A stretch of 6,859 nucleotides of DNA, taken from contig WLLM01000037.1 in the NCBI GenBank assembly GCA_009700715.1, positions 1 through 6,859 of the forward strand, written 5' to 3'. Below, piece after piece: positions 1-5,710 of this stretch. Position 1 is the stretch's first letter, and every line of letters begins with the position of its first letter. The DNA comes from Actinomycetota bacterium. Lineage in GTDB: Bacteria; Actinomycetota; Actinomycetes; Nanopelagicales; Nanopelagicaceae. The notes beneath the pieces were generated by a model. It did not search any database, had not been told where the DNA came from, and saw only the letters and a list, made by a program, of their open reading frames with translations. The translations under genes and the position numbers were made by a program.

Positions 1-958
1 AGCCCTAGAAGGCGGCGCCACCTGGTTAGGTGTTGCACTTCTTGAAGAAGCGATTGCCCTTCGCACATCTGGAATTACTGCACCAATCTTGGCCTGGCTT
101 GTTCCACCAGGATCAGATTTCCAAAGCGCCGTCGATAACGATATTGATGTAGCAGTGGCATCGCTTAAGACACTCGCTGAAGTTGGCGCAGTCAAAGGCG
201 CTAAGCGGCCACGCGTTCATTTAGAAGTTGATACTGGCATGACGCGCGGTGGTTTCTTAAACGAGTGGAGTGAGATTGATGCCCACCATATACAAGGTGT
301 AGAGATTGTCGGAATATTTTCACATTTCGCTCGCGCCGATGAACCAGGTCAACCTCAGAACCTCGAACAGTTAACCCGCTTTAAAAAGATGGTGGCAACC
401 CTTGAATCATTTGGTTTCAATAATTTAATTCGCCACCTCTCTAACTCTGCTGCCACTTTGATGGATCACGCATCTGCTTTCGACATGGTGCGCACTGGCA
501 TTGCGATGTACGGACTTTCTCCTGATGTGAAAACTTTAGGATCTTCAGAAAAACTTGGCCTTGTCCCTGCAATGACCCTGCGTGCAAAGCTCCATCTTGT
601 TAAAGAAGTTCCTGCCGGCAGTCCGGTTGGTTACGGTGCAACTGCAACTACAAAGAGCGCAACAAAACTTGGCGTTGTTGCGATGGGCTATGCCGACGGA
701 ATTCCACGTATCGCACAGAGCGCGGGTGTTTCCTACAACGGTAAGAAAGCACCGATCATTGGTCGCGTTTCGATGGATCAATTCGTTGTTGATCTTGACC
801 CAGAATCAACAGCTCAATCAGGGGATTGGGTCACAGTTTTTAGTACTGGCACCAACGGCGAATACACGGCAGATGATTGGGGCGCGGCTTCAGGTTCGAT
901 TAATTATGAGATTGTCACCCGAATTGGCCCGCGTGTGCCTAGAATCTACGAACTATGA
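1..958 (+). CDS. alr: Alanine racemase, 5'-truncated by window edge
   Basis: PLP-dependent cytosolic enzyme that interconverts L- and D-alanine, supplying D-Ala for peptidoglycan. The reading frame is open from base 2, and the first residues visible (GATWLGV) already match the family barrel, so the TTG at 89 is an internal codon and not the start. Family landmarks, numbered from the codon at 89: VDTGMTRGG (48-55), RHLSNSAAT (115-123), VRTGIAMYGLSP (134-145), VGYGAT with the catalytic tyrosine (Y182, equivalent to Tyr265 of the Geobacillus enzyme), GYADG (200-204) and GRVSMDQ (225-231). It ends in a normal RIGPRVPRIYEL tail. The N-terminal segment with the PLP-binding lysine is missing because of the window edge, probably 50-60 residues. 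The visible part is intact, with no frameshift. Its stop overlaps the next gene by 4 bp (ATGA), suggesting coupling to the transporter genes. Confidence 0.96.
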   Translation, partial: ALEGGATWLGVALLEEAIALRTSGITAPILAWLVPPGSDFQSAVDNDIDVAVASLKTLAEVGAVKGAKRPRVHLEVDTGMTRGGFLNEWSEIDAHHIQGVEIVGIFSHFARADEPGQPQNLEQLTRFKKMVATLESFGFNNLIRHLSNSAATLMDHASAFDMVRTGIAMYGLSPDVKTLGSSEKLGLVPAMTLRAKLHLVKEVPAGSPVGYGATATTKSATKLGVVAMGYADGIPRIAQSAGVSYNGKKAPIIGRVSMDQFVVDLDPESTAQSGDWVTVFSTGTNGEYTADDWGAASGSINYEIVTRIGPRVPRIYEL

Positions 959-1716
959 GCGCCGCACTGTTGCACGCAAAGGGAGTCAGCATCTCCTTCG
1001 GCGGACTCAAAGCTCTCCAAGATGTTCATCTCGAACTTCGCCCAAATGAAGTAGTTGGCGTAATCGGGCCAAATGGTGCGGGCAAGACAACTTTATTTAA
1101 TGCGATCTGTGGTTTGGTCACACCAGATTCTGGAACCCTCGAATTAAATGGCAAAGATCGTGCTTGGCCACGCACCGATGAATTAGTTGATCTCGGTATC
1201 TCACGCACATTGCAAGGCGTTGGTTTATTTCCAGAGCTAACGGTCTTAGAAAATGTCATGGTCGGTGCGCAGAGGTTAGCGAAGACTGGTTTGATCTCTG
1301 CAGCGCTTGGATCGAATAAAAAAGATGAAGAAATTTTGCGCGATAAGGCGATGCGTGCACTTGATCGCGTTTACGCCGGCACCCTTGCAAATCGTCGCGC
1401 CGATACCTTGGCTTATCCCGATACCAAGCGCGTTGCTATTGCGCGTGCGCTGGTTTCTGAGCCAAAGATTTTGATGCTCGATGAACCAGCAGGTGGACTT
1501 GGTCCGCAAGATATCGAGTGGATGAATAATCTAATTCGCAACTTAACGGCCACGATGTCAGTGCTAATTGTTGAGCACCATATGGATGTCGTCATGACAG
1601 TTTGCGATCGTTTATACGTTCTTAATTTCGGTGAAGTTATCTCAAGCGGCGACGCTGAAAAAGTACGTCGCGATCCTGCTGTCATCGCCGCCTACCTTGG
1701 TACCGGGGTGGCGTAG
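955..1716 (+). CDS. livG: HAAT-family ABC importer ATPase, LivG-like
   Basis: One of the two cytoplasmic ATPases that power a branched-chain/hydrophobic amino-acid-type importer. At 253 aa it has the usual LivG length. Visible motifs: Walker A GPNGAGKT (38-45), Q-loop RTLQ (Q87), Walker B ILMLDEP (172-178) with catalytic E177, switch His in VEHHMD (H208), and the LivG-type C-terminus DPAVIAAYLG (240-249). The signature motif is altered: LAYPD (152-156) replaces the expected LS-G-GQ or LpYGxQ, so the central glycine is proline, although the following KRVAIARAL is normal. The ATG at 955 overlaps the alr stop (ATGA). No clear Shine-Dalgarno precedes it, so translation probably depends on ribosomes finishing alr. 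The family assignment is secure. The substrate is inferred only at family level. Confidence 0.93.
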   Translation: MSAALLHAKGVSISFGGLKALQDVHLELRPNEVVGVIGPNGAGKTTLFNAICGLVTPDSGTLELNGKDRAWPRTDELVDLGISRTLQGVGLFPELTVLENVMVGAQRLAKTGLISAALGSNKKDEEILRDKAMRALDRVYAGTLANRRADTLAYPDTKRVAIARALVSEPKILMLDEPAGGLGPQDIEWMNNLIRNLTATMSVLIVEHHMDVVMTVCDRLYVLNFGEVISSGDAEKVRRDPAVIAAYLGTGVA

Positions 1717-2424
1717 ATGTTGACCATTAAAGATTTAAGCGTCGACCACGGCGCAATCCGCGCACTTCACGGCGTCAGCTTTAAAGTCGAGAAGGGCCAA
1801 CTCGCTGCGGTTATCGGCGCCAATGGCGCGGGTAAGACAACCCTGCTTCGTGCTCTGTCTGGTTTGAATAAAGCCAGCCAAGGTCAGGCACATTGGGGCG
1901 ATCACAATATTTTGCATTCAAAACCCGAAGCGCTAGTGCGCCATGGAATTTCACATGTCTGTGAAGGAAAATCTGTCATCCCTGAATTAACCGTTGCTGA
2001 AAATCTAGATCTAGGTGCGCTCTGGCGTCGCAACCGTAAGGAAGCAGTTCAATCGAAGAAAGAAGTTGTCGAACTTTTCCCACGATTGGGCGAACGTCTT
2101 TCACAGCGCGCAGATTCACTTTCGGGTGGAGAACGCCAGATGTTGGCGCTGGGTCGCGCGATGATGTCTAAACCACAGTTACTTTTACTTGACGAGCCAT
2201 CACTCGGTTTAGCACCGCTAGTAATTGAGCAGATTTTCCAATCGATCCGCGAGTTAACTACCGCAATGGGGCTAACGGTTCTCTTAGTAGAACAAAATGC
2301 TATGGGCGCGTTAAAGATCGCAGATGTTGGCATCGTTTTAAATCTTGGATCAATCGCCGCGATCGGAAGCGCAGCAGCGCTCAAAGATGACCCCGCAGTT
2401 CGCGCTGCATATTTGGGGTTCTAG
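1717..2424 (+). CDS. livF: HAAT-family ABC importer ATPase, LivF-like
   Basis: Second ATPase of the importer, expected to form a heterodimer with the LivG-like subunit on the cytoplasmic face of the permeases. It is 235 aa, normal for LivF. Motifs: Walker A GANGAGKT (34-41), canonical signature LSGGERQ (135-141), Walker B LLLLDEP (155-161) with E160, and VEQNA (191-195), where LivF proteins normally carry Gln at the switch position. The C-terminus DPAVRAAYLGF (225-235) is typical. The Q-loop region reads HVCEGKSVIPELTVAENL where the family usually has VPEGR, a mild departure. The ATG follows the livG stop directly with no gap; a GGGGTGG stretch at 1705-1711 is the likely ribosome binding site. 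Confidence 0.94.
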   Translation: MLTIKDLSVDHGAIRALHGVSFKVEKGQLAAVIGANGAGKTTLLRALSGLNKASQGQAHWGDHNILHSKPEALVRHGISHVCEGKSVIPELTVAENLDLGALWRRNRKEAVQSKKEVVELFPRLGERLSQRADSLSGGERQMLALGRAMMSKPQLLLLDEPSLGLAPLVIEQIFQSIRELTTAMGLTVLLVEQNAMGALKIADVGIVLNLGSIAAIGSAAALKDDPAVRAAYLGF

Positions 2425-2426
2425 CC

Positions 2427-3335
2427 ATGTTCCAATTTATTAACACTCTATTAATCGGTATAACTGCCGGTTCTATCTATTCGTTGATGGCGATCGCGAT
2501 CGTTCTGGTTTGGCGCAGTACCCGGGTGATCAACTTTGCACAAGGTGGACTTGCACTCGCATCTTCATTTGTCGGTGCTGCTGTTTTGGAAAAGACCGGA
2601 TCGTTCTGGGTCTCACTTCCAATCGCGATGATTGCGGGCGCCATATTTTCGGCAGCGATTGAATTCTTCTTCCTGCGTCCGTTGCTAAAGCGATCAGGTG
2701 AAAAAGAGCAAGAAATCTTCTTACCGATTATTGCAACACTGGGGTTGCTCGGGATAATCAAAACCGTTTTGAACTTTATCTACGGAGATCGCATCGGCGT
2801 TATCACGCCTCCGCTTTCGGATAAAGGTTTTGTTATCTCTGGAGAAAGCATCGCTCTCTCACCAATGCGCCTACTTATCCTTGGCACAGTTGTTGTATTA
2901 ATGGTCGTTCTAACGCTGATTTTCCAGCGCACCAACCTTGGTTTATCACTTCGCGCCTCATCCTTTGCACCTGAGATTTCTCGCTTAGCTGGAGTTCGCG
3001 TCGATTTAATCCGCACGGTGGGTTGGGCAATTTCAGGAGCCGCCGGTGCAACAGCGGGAATCTTGCAGACAACAAACGGTTCGGGTTCTATCTCACCTGA
3101 ATCTTTTGAATTTAGTTTGCTCTTGGTATTTGGATTCGTAGCAGCAGTTATCGGTGGGATCGAAAGTTTAGTTGGCGCCGTTCTCGGTGGTTTAACTCTC
3201 GGAATAATCTTGTCAATTATTTTGATGTATGTCGGAGGATCACTTGTCTTCTTCGCGGCGTTCCTAATTTTGATCTTGGTTCTTCTTCTTCGCCCACAAG
3301 GAATCATTGGAGCGAAAGGTGGTCGCCGTGCATAA
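2427..3335 (+). CDS. livH: HAAT-family ABC importer permease, LivH-like
   Basis: Integral membrane permease of the branched-chain amino-acid-type importer, BPD_transp_2 family. It is 302 aa and largely hydrophobic with about eight membrane segments. Family landmarks: the opening GITAGSIYSLMAIAIVLVWR (11-30) followed by RVINFAQGG (33-41), the cytoplasmic coupling loop TNLGLSLRASSFAPEISRLAG (169-189) that contacts the ATPases, GGIESLVGAVLGG (243-255), and the closing LRPQGIIG (288-295). The tail is basic (KGGRRA). The start ATG lies 2 bp after the livF stop, with GGGG at 2415-2418 as a likely ribosome binding site. It pairs with the LivM-like subunit encoded next. Intact. Confidence 0.94.
   Translation: MFQFINTLLIGITAGSIYSLMAIAIVLVWRSTRVINFAQGGLALASSFVGAAVLEKTGSFWVSLPIAMIAGAIFSAAIEFFFLRPLLKRSGEKEQEIFLPIIATLGLLGIIKTVLNFIYGDRIGVITPPLSDKGFVISGESIALSPMRLLILGTVVVLMVVLTLIFQRTNLGLSLRASSFAPEISRLAGVRVDLIRTVGWAISGAAGATAGILQTTNGSGSISPESFEFSLLLVFGFVAAVIGGIESLVGAVLGGLTLGIILSIILMYVGGSLVFFAAFLILILVLLLRPQGIIGAKGGRRA
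3315..3322 (+). promoter_or_regulatory. Ribosome binding site deciding the livM start
   Basis: AAAGGTGG inside the end of livH, 5 nt before GTG 3328. It is a better match and better spaced than the AAGGA before TTG 3307, and so favours the shorter LivM protein. Confidence 0.55.
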
Positions 3336-4308
3336 ACGTCAGATCACAAATAAGCATCGCTTTATCGGCTTTGCCCTAATCGCACTTGTGGTTTACATCT
3401 TAAGTAACATCGTGGATGAGTGGCGTTCCTTCCAAGGAGCCACGGTTGCTGTTTATGTTGTTGCAATTGCTTCGATAATTTTGCTGACCGGTTATTCCGG
3501 TCAGATTTCACTCGGACATGGTGCGTTGCTTGCCGTTGGTGCTTATTCGGCAGCTATTGCGCAAATCAACTTCAAACTTCCGCTCTTGCTCTGCTTTGTA
3601 GTTGCAGTAATTGCGACCTCGTTATTTGGCGCGCTCCTTGGCGCAGCTGCGGCGCGACTTTCTGGCCCATATCTTGCTGGTACAACTTTGGCGCTTGCAG
3701 TTGGACTTCCTTCAATAGCCAATCAATTCTCAATTCTTGGCGGCGAACAAGGAATTTCATTCGATGTCGGTTGGCCACCAATGTCGTTCGGCGCAGAATT
3801 CACGCAATATAAATGGTTTTTTTGGATTGCAACACTGGCTGCGCTAATTTCAATGTGGTGGGTGCAAAATATTTTGCGCTCACGCTACGGTCGCACCTGG
3901 CGGGCAGTTAAGACCAACGAAGTAGCCGCAGAGCTATCCGGAATCAATATCGGCCGCTCCAAGGTCCTGGCTTTTACCGTCAGCTCTGGTATCGCCGGGC
4001 TGGCCGGAGCTCTGCTGGCGATGACCACAAATAACGTTTCCCCGAGCGTTTTCCCGCTCGCGCTGTCATTTTCCCTAGCAACCGGCGCCGTCCTCTCTGG
4101 CGTAAACACCCTCGGAGGCGTCATTATTGGATCAGTAGCACTGGTCGCGATCCCCGAAATCGCCTCATTGGTCGCAGATCGATGGAGCGGTTCTGAGAGC
4201 GTGGCCACGTTATTGCCTGACTTAATTGTGAGCGCGCTTCTGATCCTTACCGTCTTTCTGGCCCCGAAAGGTCCGATAGAAAAGCTTCGGTCGCGTCACA
4301 GTAAGTAA
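3328..4308 (+). CDS. livM: HAAT-family ABC importer permease, LivM-like
   Basis: Second membrane permease of the importer, pairing with the LivH-like subunit. From the GTG at 3328 it is 326 aa, with a short basic N-terminus then hydrophobic segments. Landmarks: LTGYSGQISLGHGALLAVGAY (53-73), which is the LivM hallmark, the cytoplasmic coupling loop RSRYGRTWRAVKTNEVAAEL (184-203), SGVNTLGGVIIGS (257-269) and LAPKGPIEKL (311-320). GTG 3328 is chosen because AAAGGTGG ends 5 nt before it. An in-frame TTG at 3307 (adding 7 residues, with AAGGA 4 nt upstream) and a GTG at 3319 are alternatives. The gene overlaps the livH stop by 8 bp with the chosen start. The 3' third is visibly richer in G+C than the first half. 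Confidence 0.92.
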   Translation: MHKRQITNKHRFIGFALIALVVYILSNIVDEWRSFQGATVAVYVVAIASIILLTGYSGQISLGHGALLAVGAYSAAIAQINFKLPLLLCFVVAVIATSLFGALLGAAAARLSGPYLAGTTLALAVGLPSIANQFSILGGEQGISFDVGWPPMSFGAEFTQYKWFFWIATLAALISMWWVQNILRSRYGRTWRAVKTNEVAAELSGINIGRSKVLAFTVSSGIAGLAGALLAMTTNNVSPSVFPLALSFSLATGAVLSGVNTLGGVIIGSVALVAIPEIASLVADRWSGSESVATLLPDLIVSALLILTVFLAPKGPIEKLRSRHSK

Positions 4309-4353
4309 AGGCACAGCGCTCGTAAGATATCTCGCACAAGAAGTACCGCACGA

Positions 4354-4383
4354 CCCAGATCTACCCAGATCTAACTAGATCTA
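4354..4383. repeat. Three AGATCT palindromes at 10-bp period
   Basis: AGATCT occurs at 4357-4362, 4367-4372 and 4377-4382, each exactly 10 bp apart and each followed by A. The first two are identical 10-mers (CCCAGATCTA) and the third has ACT in place of CCC. Copies 2 and 3 form an inverted repeat with 7-bp arms around 2 bp (4367-4382); copies 1 and 2 have 6-bp arms around 4 bp. The array lies 23-52 bp before the binding-protein ATG. It could be an operator with sites on one face of the helix, or alternative hairpins in the mRNA leader. The repeat is seen directly; the role is inferred. Confidence 0.75.
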
Positions 4384-4393
4384 CCCCCTCGAT

Positions 4394-4400
4394 GGAAGGA
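4394..4400 (+). promoter_or_regulatory. Strong ribosome binding site of binding-protein gene
   Basis: GGAAGGA, 5 nt before ATG 4406, is among the best Shine-Dalgarno matches in the window. It fits high expression of the binding protein relative to the permeases and fixes the start that gives a proper signal peptide. Confidence 0.75.
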
Positions 4401-4405
4401 AAAAT

Positions 4406-5710
4406 ATGATCAGAACGACTCGTCGGAAGTTTCTCGTAGCTTCCGCGGTGATGGCTGCAACTGCGCTCTCACTCTCTGTAATGCCGGCACAAGCTTTGTC
4501 GCCGCGTTCAGAAGTTGGCGTAACTTCAACCGGAATCAAACTCGGCATCACATTGCCAATGACAGGTTCAGCCAGTTTCGGCTACAACCAACTCCCAGCA
4601 GCGATGAAGGCATATTTTGATTATGTCAACGCAAATGGTGGAGTAAATGGTCGCAAGATCAGCCTCGTTGTAAAAAATGATGGCTATCTTCCAAAGCAAG
4701 CAATCCAAAACACACAAGATTTAATCGCCAAAGATAAGGTCATGGCGGTAATCGGTGCACTTGGAACAGCAAATAACAAAGCTGTTGCATCTGCAGTAAA
4801 CCTTGGCCGTCGCGGAATCCCAAGCCTCTTCGTTAACACTGGCTTCAGCGGATTTACAGATCGCAAAGCGTTCCCAACTTCATCAACAATCTTGCCTTCA
4901 TACATCATGGAAGCAAAGTTGATGGGCAAGTTCGTAAAAGAAACTTACCCAGGCAAGAAAGTTTGTCTCCTTTACCAGGATGATGACTTCGGTGATGACG
5001 CACTTGTCGGTTTCGATAAGTCACACGGAAACCTCGACTTCGCAGTCAAGGTTGCTTACCCATCACTTTCACAAGGTGTAGCTGGAGTTCCTGATTCATG
5101 GATCTCTAAGTTCAAGGCTGGCGGCTGTGAAGTCCAGATCGTGTTCGGCGTTGCAAGCGCAACTCTCTACACAATTCTTGCTGCAGCTAAGGCGCAGTAC
5201 GCACCTAAGTGGATTCTCGGTTCAGTCGGTGCTGATATCGGCTCAATCAACCCAGCAACAGTTCCTTACATCATTGGTGCAACATCGATGTCATTCTTGC
5301 CATCAGTTGTAGATCCAAAGGATGAGTACGTTACTCAGTTCAAAGAAATTAACACCAAGTACAACGCTGGTGCGAAGTTCAATAGCTGGGCGCTTATCGG
5401 TATGAACACTGCATTCATTGCAGTTCAGGCCCTTAAGGCAGCTGGTAAGAACCCAACACGTAAATCACTCCTTGCCGCTTTTGATAATGGTGCAAGTTTC
5501 CCAAGCGCAGGTTTGGTTCCACTTAACTATTCAAAGACAAGCAACGTCGGATACAACGGTTACTGGTTCGGTACTTTCAACAAGACCGGTGACTTGGTTC
5601 CTAACGACACATTCACATACACCCCTTACACCACAGATTCAGGTACAGGCGATGTTGTGAAAACCACCTACAAGCGTGCAGCAATGCCAGCGAAGGGATT
5701 GCCTAACTAA
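4406..5710 (+). CDS. Extracellular substrate-binding protein of HAAT ABC importer
   Basis: Captures the substrate outside the membrane and delivers it to the LivFGHM complex; periplasmic-binding-protein type I fold (LivK/Peripl_BP_6-like). It is 434 aa. The signal peptide covers residues 1-30: TTRRKFL (4-10) resembles a twin-arginine motif, then a hydrophobic stretch ends in PAQA, a probable cleavage site. There is no lipobox; the only cysteines are C187 and C241, possibly a disulfide. Family landmarks: IKLGITLPMTGSASFGYN (44-61), FDYVNANGGVNGRKI (71-85), VMAVIGALGTANNKAV (112-127), GIPSLFVN (137-144), and VCLLYQDDDFGDD (186-198) in the inter-lobe region. Substrate is unknown: branched-chain amino acids, other small amino acids, amides or aromatic/aliphatic acids are all known for relatives. 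Codons favour GCA, ACA, CCA and AAG. Its stop shares a base with the next gene's ATG. Confidence 0.92.
   Translation: MIRTTRRKFLVASAVMAATALSLSVMPAQALSPRSEVGVTSTGIKLGITLPMTGSASFGYNQLPAAMKAYFDYVNANGGVNGRKISLVVKNDGYLPKQAIQNTQDLIAKDKVMAVIGALGTANNKAVASAVNLGRRGIPSLFVNTGFSGFTDRKAFPTSSTILPSYIMEAKLMGKFVKETYPGKKVCLLYQDDDFGDDALVGFDKSHGNLDFAVKVAYPSLSQGVAGVPDSWISKFKAGGCEVQIVFGVASATLYTILAAAKAQYAPKWILGSVGADIGSINPATVPYIIGATSMSFLPSVVDPKDEYVTQFKEINTKYNAGAKFNSWALIGMNTAFIAVQALKAAGKNPTRKSLLAAFDNGASFPSAGLVPLNYSKTSNVGYNGYWFGTFNKTGDLVPNDTFTYTPYTTDSGTGDVVKTTYKRAAMPAKGLPN

Larger units (their letters stand above)
4309..4405 (+). promoter_or_regulatory. livM-binding protein intergenic region, possible internal promoter
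   Basis: This is the only sizeable gap in the gene row, 97 bp. No rho-independent terminator is seen after livM, so read-through from the upstream operon is likely. TAAGAT at 4323-4328 fits the loose actinobacterial -10 pattern (TANNNT), but no good -35 lies at 16-18 bp upstream. It overlaps the 8-bp palindrome AGATATCT (4325-4332). If this is a promoter, transcription would start near 4335, placing the AGATCT repeats in the leader. A separate promoter would make sense because binding proteins are needed in excess over permeases. This is a weak prediction. Confidence 0.25.

Noticed and set aside
89..958. TTG at 89 as the start of alanine racemase
   Set aside because: The frame is open upstream to base 2 and encodes conserved racemase residues (GATWLGV), so the gene begins before the window.
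582..1049. 155-aa + strand ORF overlapping alr and livG
   Set aside because: It lies in another frame of two strongly conserved genes, has low-complexity Gln/Arg/Leu composition and resembles no family; it is a shadow ORF.
2780..3307. 175-aa - strand ORF opposite livH
   Set aside because: It is the antisense of a conserved membrane protein gene, and its Arg/Pro/Thr-rich composition is what the complement of hydrophobic codons gives. No family match is recognised.
3307..3327. TTG 3307 as the livM start
   Set aside because: Possible, but GTG 3328 has a stronger and better-spaced ribosome binding site (AAAGGTGG); kept as an alternative only.
4354..4383. CRISPR-like or mobile-element repeat
   Set aside because: The units are only 10 bp, there are no spacers, and there is no transposase, target duplication or cas gene nearby.
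4309..4405. Rho-independent terminator after livM
   Set aside because: No GC-rich stem followed by a T run is present. The hairpins possible from AGATCT repeats are short and AT-containing, with no U tract after them.
955..5710. Urea or amide transporter (Urt type) instead of Liv type
   Set aside because: No urease or amidase genes are in view and no Urt-specific feature is recognised. The general HAAT/Liv label is kept and the substrate left open.
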